DNA of 64,000 bases. Source: Sisyra terminalis. Lineage: Eukaryota; Arthropoda; Insecta; Neuroptera; Sisyridae. The stretch spans positions 35,875,482 to 35,939,481 of the forward strand of contig OY292274.1 in assembly GCA_958496175.1 (NCBI GenBank), written 5' to 3'. Below the pieces are notes generated by a model, which saw only the letters and a list, made by a program, of their open reading frames with translations, searched no databases and had not been told where the DNA came from. How positions within the stretch are numbered: position 1 is the stretch's first letter; each line of letters begins with the position of its first letter. A program made the position numbers and the translations under genes. Positions 33,561 to 44,200 of this stretch are shown in pieces.

Positions 33561-35732
33561 ATATATATGTATATATGTGTATATATATATATGTATAATA
33601 TATATATAAGGCCAAGTGTGGATTTAAGGGGGGCACCGCTGCCCCTCCCACTCCAAAGTATTTTTGTGTACTGTGGAGATTCTATCACAGTACATATAAG
33701 AAGCAAATCAAATTATTAGTTGTAAGTTGTTAAAATATATGAATAATAATAGAAAGAACATTAGTGAAACTCTAGTCTATTTCTGGCAGGAATTGCTAAT
33801 TTTTTCGTTATATCCCTTTCACGCACTTGCAAATGAAAGATGATATTGTGCTCCCCCCAGAAAAAATTCCTTAATCCACCCTTGTATATGGGTGATTCTC
33901 ATCAAATTTCTAAATTAGGTAGAAAAAATTTATGAAAAATATTTTTTTAAATTTTCTTTTTTTTGACAATTTTGTAGTATTTGTATAACTTTATTGTACA
34001 AATATAGTGGTTTCCAGAACAAACTTATTTAAGACAATTTATAAGGACGATTCATAATTATGAAAGTGAGGAAACGGTTTTTATAGGCCATACTATCATT
34101 GAATCGTGTCTGTTATTGTTTGATAGTGAGCAAAAAGTTTATTAGAAATACTATTTTTTATTTGTTTTATTATTCTATTTTTGTTTATTATTTAAAAATA
34201 TTATTTGTTGTCTTCTCCCATCAAAACGAACTACATACTTTTATATCTTTGAATTTAAGGATAAAATAAGCAAAGAAATAAAAAAAGTGTAGTTCGACTA
34301 AAAGCCATTGCTTCATATGTCGTCATTCCCGCGGTTCGATTAGAAATGAGGGAATGACGAAATGAATTATACCTTAAAAAATCTTAGTACATGAACTTTT
34401 GTTATATATGAATTTTTGTGTAAGTTTACTGTCTTTGACAACCTATTTTACTGTGCAATTTTTATCAACATATAGTAAATACCTCTATTTTTCTTCAATG
34501 AGAAGGAATGAAGACTGAAAATGTAATGTTGAAATAATTTTCATAATTTTTTTTTGCACAGTTACTCTACCACATGTAAGAAGACTTTAATATGTGAAAT
34601 AATTAATAGTATTCCCAACAATCAAAAATCGATTAAAACGTCCGTGAATGATTACAGATGCGTTCATATATTGATTGTTAGTAAAGGTGTGAGGAAATAA
34701 TTTTTTAATGGGATACTAAAAAAATATATTTGAATACGGGTTCTTTATTTTTCATTCCAAACTTTTAATTGATTAGTCAAATTCGTAATTTTTTTGAAAA
34801 TTTTTTAACTTAGAAGGTCAAAAATGTGCTAATCTCAAGTTTGGGACATAGTGAGGAAATGATTTTCAGGGTAGTATTTATTTATTCTATAGATATATAA
34901 ACTACCGTCATAGGTCGCTTAGACGAGATTCGAGATTTCATGAGAATTACCCATACTAGTATTAAGCGTCTTCATATCAAGCATCGCATTCAACCAACAC
35001 CTATTTAAAAACATAACTTTTGATACATGTAACGTCAAAACTTCTAAACTGAGTTTTTAACAGGAACCCTGTTTCGGGTTTCTTATCTTTTGCCCAACAA
35101 ATTGTATAAAAGACAGGGAAGTTAGAAGAAAAATGTTCTTTGCTGAAGAAAAATGAGTAAAAAACAATGAAAAAAATTAGACTCTACTTTTATTAATATG
35201 TCCAAAAACAACAGGAAATTGTACTTCATAGTTGTCGACGTCTAGTAGAAAATGTTACATTTTTCAAAAGTCTGCCGCCACATGTACTGATACGTATTGT
35301 TACTTGCCTACGCTCTGAAATTTATTTGAAAGATGATGTGATTGTGCAACATCACACAGAAGGTGATTCTATGTATTTTATTGCATCCGGTACGGTCGCT
35401 ATTTTCACAAGTACTGGAAAAGAAGTAATATAAAAAATAGTAAGCAATAAAACCTTTTTTTTTAAATAACTGCTGTTTAGATTTGCCATTTAGAAGATGG
35501 ATCTCATTTCGGAGAAGTCGCCTTAGTAATGGACAACGAATTAAGAATTGCTAGTGTCGTTGCAATTGAAATTTGTGAGCTTTATGTCCTGGAACGTAAA
35601 GATTTTCGTCGTGCTATAGAGCCTTTTCCAGAATTATTAAAAAACATGAGAAGTTTGGCTTTGGACCGAGTACGTCGAACTAATACAATAGCACGTATAG
35701 GAAAAATTTCTTCACTTTCAGCTAAGAATTAA
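26058..35732 (+). CDS. Gene B: HCN/CNG-type cyclic-nucleotide-domain channel
   Basis: Nine exons by eye: 26058-26090, 26145-26383, 26472-26684, 32232-32394, 32458-32585, 32648-32826, 32882-33087, 35215-35424, 35481-35732. All phases agree and give 540 residues. The N-terminal block has [22 protein letters not shown] and [10 protein letters not shown]1 and S2 ([30 protein letters not shown]), S3 ([16 protein letters not shown]), a poor S4 ([15 protein letters not shown]), S5, and a pore with LCGYG (286-290) come next. S6, a C-linker and a CNBD follow; the CNBD has FGEVAL (467-472) and LRIASV with the Arg expected to contact the cyclic-nucleotide phosphate. The family forms plasma-membrane cation channels. 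It is closest to gene A. Intron 3 (5.5 kb) and intron 7 (2.1 kb) hold transposons. The first exon is the least certain part. Confidence 0.85.
26685..27554 (+). other. Gene B intron 3, 5' part; nothing recognised
   Basis: This is intronic AT-rich DNA before the Helitron array. I see no exon or clear repeat. Confidence 0.4.
27555..28687 (-). mobile_element. Helitron family I, tandem unit 1 (1133 bp)
   Basis: On the minus strand it runs from TCTTATATATAAATTGACTA to the hairpin GTTGCGAATGCAAC, then GGGCAACTACTAG. The next unit follows directly. It is the most diverged unit of three. No protein frame. Confidence 0.85.
28688..29831 (-). mobile_element. Helitron family I, tandem unit 2 (1144 bp)
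   Basis: It has the same ends as unit 1 and is joined head-to-tail without spacer. By eye its first ~900 bp (plus coordinates) are identical to unit 3. The stretch near 29600-29720 follows unit 1 instead, and the last ~90 bp are again like unit 3. Confidence 0.88.
29832..30975 (-). mobile_element. Helitron family I, tandem unit 3 (1144 bp)
   Basis: It is offset from unit 2 by exactly 1144 bp. Its minus-strand 5' end (TCTTATATATAAATTG) abuts unrelated DNA at 30976, with A as the flanking base. Differences from unit 2 cluster between about 30745 and 30855. Confidence 0.88.
30976..32231 (+). other. Gene B intron 3, 3' part
   Basis: No exon of the gene is visible. A 64-codon minus frame at 31249-31443 starts [18 protein letters not shown]; it may be a scrap of a mobile-element or host pseudogene, but I do not recognise it. 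The upstream minus reading is broken by stops. Confidence 0.3.
33468..33609. repeat. (TA)n microsatellite
   Basis: About 140 bp of TA dinucleotides with a few TG steps toward the right end, in gene B intron 7. The minus-strand frames reading IYIYIY are artefacts of this repeat. Confidence 0.95.
33613..33884. mobile_element. Small TIR element (CAAGTGTGG ends)
   Basis: The left end reads CAAGTGTGGATTTAAGGGGG and the complement of the right end CAAGGGTGGATTAAGGAA. Flanking octamers TATAAGGC and TATATGGG match 6 of 8. It is 272 bp and non-coding, directly next to the TA repeat in gene B intron 7. Confidence 0.6.
33889..34956 (-). mobile_element. TIR element, family N, copy 1
   Basis: The left end reads ATGGGTGATTCTCATCAAAT and the complement of the right end ATGGGTAATTCTCATGAAAT. 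A second copy of the interior, in the other orientation, begins at 45469 with the same end and shares CCTCACTATG, GATTAGCACATTTTTG and CGTCATTCCCTCATTTC. It is non-coding, 1.07 kb, in gene B intron 7. Confidence 0.65.
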
Positions 35733-35789
35733 TAAGTAATTATAGATGTTTAATTGTTACATTTATATTTGATCATTATAAATTCAAAT

Positions 35790-35795
35790 AATAAA
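35790..35795 (+). terminator. Likely poly(A) signal of gene B
   Basis: AATAAA lies 57 nt after the gene B stop, in the 134-bp gap to the RNPS1 stop on the other strand, so the two 3' UTRs probably overlap. Confidence 0.55.
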
Positions 35796-35866
35796 GATAG
35801 TATTAAAGTCACTGTTTTAATTAGACAAAACTTATTAAAATTTTAGTGGTGAAATAGTGAATACAT

Positions 35867-36880
35867 TTATCGAGAACTGCTAGAACTCGAACGGCTGTGA
35901 CGTCGACGGCGAATTGGACTTCGTGAATGTGAACGAGGTCGACGTCGTGGCGGAAGTGGAGACCTACGTCGAATTGGGGAACGGCGTCTGAATCGTGGTG
36001 GTAACGGTGAACGTCGATGCATCGGTGGAAGTCGCCGCATTGGAGGAGGCAGTGGACTGCGTCTCATAGGGAGCACCCTCGGTTTCTGAATCAACACGGG
36101 TGCAGCAGTTATTTCTTGTCCATCGATTTGCCCTCCATCCATATGTTTCATAGCGTTTTCAGCTTCATCAGGAGTTGTAAACTCGACGTACGCAAAACCT
36201 CGTCCAATATGAGGATGTACACGATCCTGGGCAAATTCAACATTTTTGATTTGTCCATACGAAGAAAATATCTCGTAAATATGATCACGATTGACTGTAC
36301 GAGTCAATCTACCAATATGGATTTTTGTAGGACGTGGAGTTGGGGATCTTTCCCGACGTTTACGTCTTGACGATGGTGATCTAGACCGAGGCTTCGATTT
36401 TGGCTTTTCGCTTGAAGTAGGTTCGGTCGTTTTACGCTTATCATTTTCTTTATTTTTGTCTGATTTTTCATCACGATCTTTGTCGCGACGATCCTTGTCC
36501 TTTTCTTTCTCTTTTTCCTTGTCTTTATCCTTATTTTGACTCTTGCTACGACTACGAGCTTTATGTTTAGGGCGGGCACGATCCGCCCCACTACTAGAGC
36601 TGGATGATGAACTAGATGAACTGCTGGATCTTGATGATGATCCAGAACTTGAACTGCTGGATGACCGGTATGATCCAGATGAATGTTCCGAACTACTGTC
36701 GGAAGAACTGCTATCGCTACTGCTGGAACCGGATTTACTTTTCTTTTTCCGCTCACGAGAACGTTCTTTCTCTTTTTTCTTTTCTTTATCTGATGCTTCT
36801 GAGGCAGAATGCGTTTTTGCCCTATAACATAAATTATTTGTTAGCATAAATTAAAATTTATTCAAAACAAAAACTTACAT
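35867..36880 (-). CDS. RNPS1: RNPS1, RNA-binding protein with Ser-rich domain
   Basis: RNPS1 is a nuclear peripheral exon-junction-complex (ASAP/PSAP) factor in splicing and mRNA decay. Exon 2 (36821-35867) codes a Lys/Arg/Glu-rich start, a long Ser tract, an RS region, one RRM (about residues 166-240; RNP2 IHIGRL, RNP1 GRGFAYVEF) and a C-terminal Arg/Pro tail rich in RRRSP. MDGGQIDGQEITA is an RNPS1 signature. The preferred start is split: exon 1 ends ..AAAAT (36880-36879) before GTAAGT, and exon 2 starts G-GCA-AAA, giving M-A-K-T-H-S and 318 residues (human 305). An unspliced reading would start at 36847 instead, but that lies in the intron. It is convergent with gene B and divergent from NDUFS7. 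Confidence 0.93.
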
Positions 36881-37178
36881 TTTCAATCAAACGAGGTTAA
36901 TTACAATCCTTACTTAATCAAATGACGCCGACTAAAAGGTTGGTATCATTTGTTTTTAAAAATTGACAAAAGGGAGCAACATAAAGAAAGTAAAATTTCC
37001 TAGATATCTCCAACACATTCATATTCGTGCATTTTGCATTTGTATTTGTGTACTTATACGATTGTCAGATATTCACAAATACTTATATACTATAATTTTC
37101 TAACGTTGACGTTACGTAAAATATAAAATAAGTGAAAAATATTATTGTTTTAAAAGTTTAAGTAAAAATCAGCGCAAG
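36881..37178. promoter_or_regulatory. Shared promoter region of RNPS1 and NDUFS7
   Basis: This short AT-rich gap separates the divergent RNPS1 and NDUFS7 genes and must hold both transcription starts. The NDUFS7 5' UTR exon probably ends at 37178 (CGCAAG before GTATTA), with the acceptor TTTTGGCAG ending at 37246 directly before the ATG. I see no clear TATA box. Confidence 0.5.
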
Positions 37179-37246
37179 GTATTAGTAAAACTAGAAGATA
37201 ATATTGCAATTAAAAATTTCCTTAACCTATTTTTTTATTTTGGCAG

Positions 37247-39268
37247 ATGCTGCGCTCAGCATTAAGTTCTTCTCAGCTATCAAATTTAGTCGCAGTAAAC
37301 ACATTTAGAAATCTAAATGGGGTATTCGGCGTTTGTGCTCGACAACAATCAACGGTGGCGGTTCCCGAAACCAAAGACAAACTTGCCCCTACGAGACCTT
37401 ATTCTCCATTTCAAAAAGCAAATAATTGGGCCGAGTTTTCTCTAGCCCGTTTAGATGATTTACTAAATTGGGGCCGCAAAGGCTCAATTTGGCCTATGAC
37501 TTTCGGACTTGCCTGTTGTGCCGTAGAAATGATGCACATTGCAGCCCCAAGATATGATATGGACAGGTACGATATATACAATAATTAATTAATTTCAATA
37601 GCACATTTGTAATAGTGTTTGACATTCCAGAAACTGGTTTATTTTATACTTTGTGTCCATTTACTTTCAATTCAATATGTAACTTTAAATGTTTTGTTGT
37701 TATCAAGATACGGGGTTGTATTTCGAGCTTCTCCTCGTCAAGCAGACGTTATCATTGTAGCGGGTACTTTAACCAATAAAATGGCACCAGCTTTAAGGAA
37801 AGTATATGATCAAATGCCAGAACCACGGTGGGTAATATCCATGGGTAGTTGCGCTAATGGAGGTGGATATTATCATTATTCTTATGCAGTTGTGAGGTAA
37901 ATATTTCCATATATTATTATCAATAAATTTCTCGTTAGTTTTTAACTTTTAGTGGATCAAGTGTCTTTTAGAACAATCAAATCTGACAACTTTGTGTTTT
38001 CGACTTTGTTTTTAATTTAATTTGCGTATAATTCAATCCATTATGAAAATTTAGCCCCAAAAGAGAAAAGTACATCATGTTAGAATTAAATTAACAAAAA
38101 AAATACGAAAAGAATAAAAAACAAGGTAGAAAATGCAACGTTGTCAAATTTTACTGTTCTAAAAGGGACTTGAGAACTAGTAGTTATTTATTAGTATCCG
38201 ACCGAAACTAGTTTTTACGGCCGAATTCGGCACCAATCACTTTCGGCCGAAACTGCAACTTCCATATAAGGTCATGTTTCCGTAGAAAATAAAGTTAATC
38301 ATAATTAGTCAGTTTTTACTTTTAAATTCTATAGGTATCCATTAATCATTTAGTTCCTATTATTTGAGCTAATCATTAACATAACATATTAGTATCGTTT
38401 CTTATTTCAAATAAATTAGTTATGCTTAAATAAGGGGTTGATTTGGAAGAAATGCACCTAATATTTCTTTTTAATATTAGTTACGAATAACATAAAAACA
38501 CCTTTAACAGTTATTAGATTATCAAGGGGGAGGGGGGTCTGAAAAATTGGTAAAATTTTCTCACGTAATTAATGGATATCCCCTAATCGTCAATACCAAA
38601 TGTTTAAAAAGAATGACGAAACTAAATTACGTTTATGCGATATCTTATGACATCAGTAAGTACAGAAAAATAGAAACGAAAAATTCGATATTTATTAGTA
38701 CTTAAGTTGAAATGTCTATTTTATTTATACCTAACGATTTTTTGGTAATACGTATAGTAAATATTAATTTTAAATTATATTTATTTGCATTTTTCATTAG
38801 CGACTTAATATATGCATTAATTAAATATATTTAATATATGCATTAATGGTAATCGCGGTAATGTCTAAAAATAAAATAAACACAAAAGAATCCCGAACTT
38901 CTCGGTCACTACTGAACACGCTTTACAATAGAACTACGTCTTTGGCAAAATGGAAATACATTCTTAGAGACATTTAGAACTATTTTCTGATTGTAGACTG
39001 CAAAAAAATGTGCTGTCATAATTAAAAATTAGATTCATTAAATTAATTTTTTATTTCATTATTTTAAATTAATTTTTAAAGTAATTAATATTTGATAAAA
39101 ATAGATTAATTTATTTGTATTTTTTTCAGAGGATGTGATCGAGTTATTCCTGTTGATATTTATGTGCCAGGATGTCCACCAACTGCTGAAGCTTTGCTTT
39201 ATGCTGTATTGCAACTACAGAAGAAAGTGAAAAGAATGAATACTTTGCAAATGTGGTACCGGAAATAA
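37247..39268 (+). CDS. NDUFS7: NDUFS7, complex I PSST (20 kDa) subunit
   Basis: This is the Fe-S subunit of mitochondrial complex I that holds cluster N2 next to the ubiquinone site. Three coding exons: 37247-37566, 37708-37896, 39130-39268. Phases agree and give 215 residues (human 213). Residues 1 to about 40 look like a mitochondrial targeting peptide (Arg/Ser, few acids). The N2 ligands are all present: adjacent Cys90-Cys91 ([13 protein letters not shown]), Cys155 (MGSCANGGG) and Cys185 ([14 protein letters not shown]). The splice acceptor abuts the ATG, so a 5' UTR intron of 68 bp is likely. The last intron (1.2 kb) holds a family M MITE and a hAT fragment. Confidence 0.96.
37961..38172. 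mobile_element. Family M MITE, copy 3 (NDUFS7 intron)
   Basis: The left end reads GTGTCTTTTAGAACAATCAA and the right end ACTGTTCTAAAAGGGACTTG, the same inverted ends and subterminal words as the copies at 690 and 4785. Confidence 0.65.
38192..38485 (+). mobile_element. Truncated hAT relative of 17558-18457
   Basis: It starts TAGTATCCGACCGAAACTAG and is similar, by eye, to the complement of about 18200-18457 over 290 bp, including AACTTCCATATAAGGTCA. The other end is missing. Confidence 0.65.
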
Positions 39269-39317
39269 ATAAAAATATGTAGACTCTTAATTTCATCATG
39301 TAAATAAATTATGTTTT

Positions 39318-39323
39318 AATAAA
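39318..39323 (+). terminator. Likely poly(A) signal of NDUFS7
   Basis: AATAAA lies 50 nt after the stop. Earlier AATAAA words overlap the stop codon (39264-39269) and lie at 39303-39308. Confidence 0.45.
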
Positions 39324-41229
39324 TCGTTATATAACCAAAACCAAAATATTTCTTCCACTGAAAAAACAAACATTTTAGGAATTTAAATAAAACTCATTTA
39401 CTTTATAAATGTTTCTAATCGAAACAATATAATACATCATTTCGACCCTTTCAGGATCTTTCACATGAAAAATATATACGTAGCCCTAAACATACATTAA
39501 GTTACTCATTCGTATCTACAAAAGAAAATATTAACATAAAACAGAAAAAAAATTACTTTCTGCTTATTTATCTACACGTTTGGCTTTTTCAATTTCTTAA
39601 TCTTTTCCTTGGAACGAATTTGCTCGGAAAAGTAATACATTACCGCGTACATTATAATTGGTAAATGATTTATACAAGCTTTATTTTTCAATAATGAAAT
39701 AATTTAATTTACATTCGTTAATTAAATGGTCTAAACTGGTCACTCTTCTCCTAGTACCGTGGCTGACATGTCTTACCCATTTCTACCGACTTTTGAGTAT
39801 TACATGAACAATATTATGTTTACAGACGCCCAAAAATGTTTAAATAAAAATGAAGAAAAATATTAAATAAATATAATAAATTAAATAATACTTAAAACTA
39901 TTTCTCATTGAGAACAAAATAAATACAGAAAAGACGGTTGAAAATAATTTTGTTTTTCCTTCGTATAAGCTGTTGTAAAACTATAAAACTTTTCTTAATT
40001 ATGTTACTAGTAAGTATTGAAGGAGAATATATTAATTTTCTTTTACACTTAATTACTGAGCAATAATACAATTGCAAATTAAGAAAAAGAGGCAGGGCTC
40101 TGCTGATTAAATTAAGTAAATGACGAGATTTATTATTATTTACTTAATGTAATTTGAAATAAAATGTTGATATAAAAGTATTAGATAACATTTTGTTTCG
40201 ACAATTAAACTGATTTAATTTTGCAAGTAAATTAAAATTACCTAAATATAATAACATTTTCAATAAATAATTGACCTAATAATTGAACCATATCAGCCAT
40301 CGCATTAAGGAGATTAATATAATATCAAATAATATTTATGTACAACAATTGAATTATTTATACTAACTTAAGCAAAATTTATGTTCAATTATTCTTTTTA
40401 CAAGACATTTGTTTACTGATTCTTGAGGTTAATTTATTGAGATCATCCACCGAAAAGAATATCGATGGATGTAAAGCACGCTTACCTCTGACTAGCTAAC
40501 CTCTGGTTTTGATAAAAATAAAAATTCTCCAGAAATGACAAACATTTATTATTGCATTTTTCCTGGTTTTAGTTATTGCTCTACGTGTGATGTACAACTG
40601 CATTTGACATATAAATTTTCACCAGTTTTCCCGATATACACTAGCACCAACGGTTTTCGTAGTACATTTAATTATTACCTACTTAAAAATGTAAACATCA
40701 TATTTACTGAGCGCATACATGGTATGCAAAATCGTTTTCTTTATTATCTCTAGAAAACTAAAACCTAAACACATAGTCGAATATTTAAAAATATACTTCT
40801 ATTAAAAATTAAAATATTTTTCCCTATCATATTATATTTAGAATAGTTAAGATGATTCACATTCAAAAAAATGATACCAAAAATAATACGTAATTCGAGC
40901 GATTATTAACAACACACAATTATTATATGATAATATTTGATTGCTTATGAAAGGCTATTTGAAATTGAAACAAACACAATTAGGATAAGTTTGGTATCAC
41001 AGTAGCGCATTTTCAAATAAGTAAAAAAATATTAAAATGCAACGTACAATATTTATTGTACAAATTTTCAATTTTATGATAAAAAATTTTAACACAGCTG
41101 ACATCCTCACGCCGAGCAAAAGGTGAATACTTATTTTATTGTTTTATTCAAAATAAATACGCATTATATTTTTATTATTATTTATGGTCCATTACACCAG
41201 GACAATGAATTGTCCCGCAACACCTACTA
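39324..41229. other. Convergent 3' region of NDUFS7 and tay
   Basis: No coding frame is supportable. Much of it is probably the tay 3' UTR; on the minus strand there are AATAAA words near 41143-41180, shortly after the tay stop. Confidence 0.4.
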
Positions 41230-44200
41230 TCATCGAGACTGAGATGAATCATCTTTTGCTTGTTGTGGTGCTAGGTGAGGTGGAGGTCCTGGACCCGGTG
41301 CAGGTCGCATGTGTAATAAATGATCTTTTCCACCTGACCTTAAATGTGGACTCGCATAAGCACCGAACATTTTCACACGTTCTTCTTCTGCTCGCATTGC
41401 AGCTTCCATTAACGGATTATATCTCAGTGGCTCGAATCGGTAAGGATCTCTGTATGGGTCCGCTGTTGGAGGCCAGGCATTCGTTGGTGGTGGAAAATGA
41501 GGAGGTAATGTTGGTGCACCTAGGTTTGGAGGTATAATTGGTCGAGGTGGTGGTGGAATCATACTACCAGGGGGATGTCTTAAGAAAGGGTGGTATCTAT
41601 GATCAGCTCTGCTTAACATAACATCTTCTTCCTTTGGTCGTGGTTCTTCCTTAATTCTTACGTCATCATTGGTTCCATTTCTGATTGGTGAACGGTCACG
41701 AGCCGCTGCGGCTGCAGCAGCTGCTTTGCTTTCCACTAACCTTTGCTGGTGCAGTCTTTCTAGTTCTCTGCGTTCCATTTCTCTTCGTTCTTTTTCTCGT
41801 CGTTCTCGCTCTCTTTCTCGCTCTCGTTCACGTTCTTGTTGCTCCAGTTGTTGTTTGCGCTCTCGTTCTCTTTCACGTTCACGATCTCTTCGTAACCGTT
41901 CTCGTTCTCGCTCTTCTTGTTCTCGTCGTTCAAGCGCTACAGGATCTGGCTTTAAACTCCATGGTCCTGAAGGTGTCGAAAAATTTGCTACTGATCGTTG
42001 AAGAGCAGATACCGAACGGCTCCATGGATCGTGTAATGGTCCTAGAGGCGTTAACTCACGTCCAGGAGGACCAAAAGGAGGCATACCAAACGCTGCCGCT
42101 GGATTGGGAAAAGCTGATCCATATCTACCAAAAGGAGATACTCCACCTGTTCGAAAAAAAAAATTGAACCAAGTTCATTAAACTTTTCATAAATGAAACG
42201 TACCTAAATGTGATGGGGGTGCAGCAAATAAACTTCCCGGATGGGGACCAGCATCATAAGGCGGACCACGGTGAAACGAAAGTTCATGAGGCTGTCTGGA
42301 AGGATGAACTAATCCACTAGGAAAAACATGTGAAGGTGGTCGTAATAATTCCGATTTGTTTCCAACATTTCCAGATTTTAGATCACTCTGTTGCTTCTGC
42401 TGATGATGGTATATTTCCCAAGCAACTCTTACATGCATCGCGTTCCATTTTCCCGATTTCTATTAAAAATGAATCATTTTATTATAATATGTGTAACGTA
42501 TTTTGCATTTTAATAAAATTTTAATTTTTTATTTCATTTTTTTTTTCTTTTGAGGCAAAGAAATTTGACAAAAAATCAATAGACATGATTGAATGGGATG
42601 ATGTTTTAAATATTTAATGCATATATTAGGATCTGAATGCATGCAATTATGAGTCATGAATAAATTGATAACGTCAATTTTCATTGAGCTCATTTCGATG
42701 ATCAATTCCAGACACGTACCATTATTTTAGGTTTTGTTGAATCGCCCAATGTTTGCTGTGAAAATAGAACAAAAAGCGTTAGGCCCTATTGAAGCAGGGT
42801 TTAAATAATTAATTGTATATAGCAATACATAATAGCCACACAAAAAAAGGAAACCGATTACGCAGTATTTGAACATGCGAAGAAGATTAAATGAAATTTT
42901 TGATGAAAATGAATAATTCTAGCAATAACTTCAAGAATAATACCTTTGGCTGGAAGGCTGGTAGATGACTTGGTGGCGCAAACGGAGTCGGTCCCCCAAT
43001 ACCAGGATGCATCATTCCAGGTGAATACCCAGGATAACTAGATAGTCCTAAATTTTGTCTATAAAATGATGAATCCACACTTCCAATTTTAGGCATTTCT
43101 TTGAACTGAAAATTATGAATAGATTAATATGGAAAACAAACAGATAATAAGGAATTAAAATTTTACCAATGGTGGTGGAAATAATGAAGAATGCGGCACA
43201 ACGGCTGATGGAGCTGGTGGAGGTGGTAAAATTGGGGCAGCATGTTGGTGAACATGAGTATGATGATGCTGATGTTGGTGCATCTCAGTTCGTAAATAAG
43301 AAGGTGCCCCAGTTACACTAGCTAAAGTTCGGTCTTGTGACGCCAAAAATCGGCTATCTAGTTCCCTGCGTAACATATCTGCTTGGTCTATAATAAAAAG
43401 AAAATAGAAATAGTATTACAGACTATGCAATATTGGATGCGACTATTGAAATAATTATGAGGAAAACTTACTTGATTGAAATAATGAATCTGCTGAAAAT
43501 GGATTTGGATTTGATTGTAAACTTAATGGACTAGGCGCTGAAACAGGTGGTGGAGCAAGGGGAGGTGCAAACATTGGTGCAGGAAATGAATGTAAATTTG
43601 GTGGTGGTCCAGCAGCTGCCGGTGGAGGTGTTGGTCTCGGAGGAGCAGGTGATAATTGTGTTCCTACGGACGATGCCGCGACATTTGGAGGTATTGCATT
43701 TATTGGATTTGAGGTCCAAGCGGCTGATTTAGAGAAGGCAAGTGATGATATATTATTGCTTGTGATTGAAGCGGCACTTGTGTACGGTAGACTAACGGGC
43801 GTTATGCTTCCTCTACTTAAACTACTGACGTTGCTGCTGCAAACATAAACAGTATTATAAAGACAATTCATAGAACTATTACAGAAAAATGAATGACACA
43901 CATATTTCTTTAAAAAATAATTGCCTATGTTCATACCTATAGCTATCACGTTCTCTGTTAGGGCTGTGTCCCCGAGGTGAATGGGTACCCCTAGCGTTCG
44001 TCAGAGTAGCAGTAGAAACACTTTCCCTATGACTAGTTGAAATTGCTGAGGCATGTGGTGTTATATTTGCTGTTGTAGTATTTACACTAGTTTGAGTAAT
44101 AGTTGGAGAAGGCAATGTTGGTGGAGCCGCCGTTCTATGTAGTTGGTTGGGCGACGACGACGACATAGAATTTCTCATCGTATTTGCGTATGGTGCATAC

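Noticed and set aside
33430..33706. Minus-strand frames rich in IYIYIY
   Set aside because: They are translations of the (TA)n microsatellite.
36017..36849. Frames opposite or out of phase with RNPS1
   Set aside because: They are shadows of the low-complexity RS and Ser coding. The minus frame contains the RRM.
41669..42167. Plus-strand frames opposite the tay last exon
   Set aside because: They mirror the Arg/Glu-rich and Pro-rich coding of tay. The minus frame has splice-consistent exons and AUTS2-family motifs.
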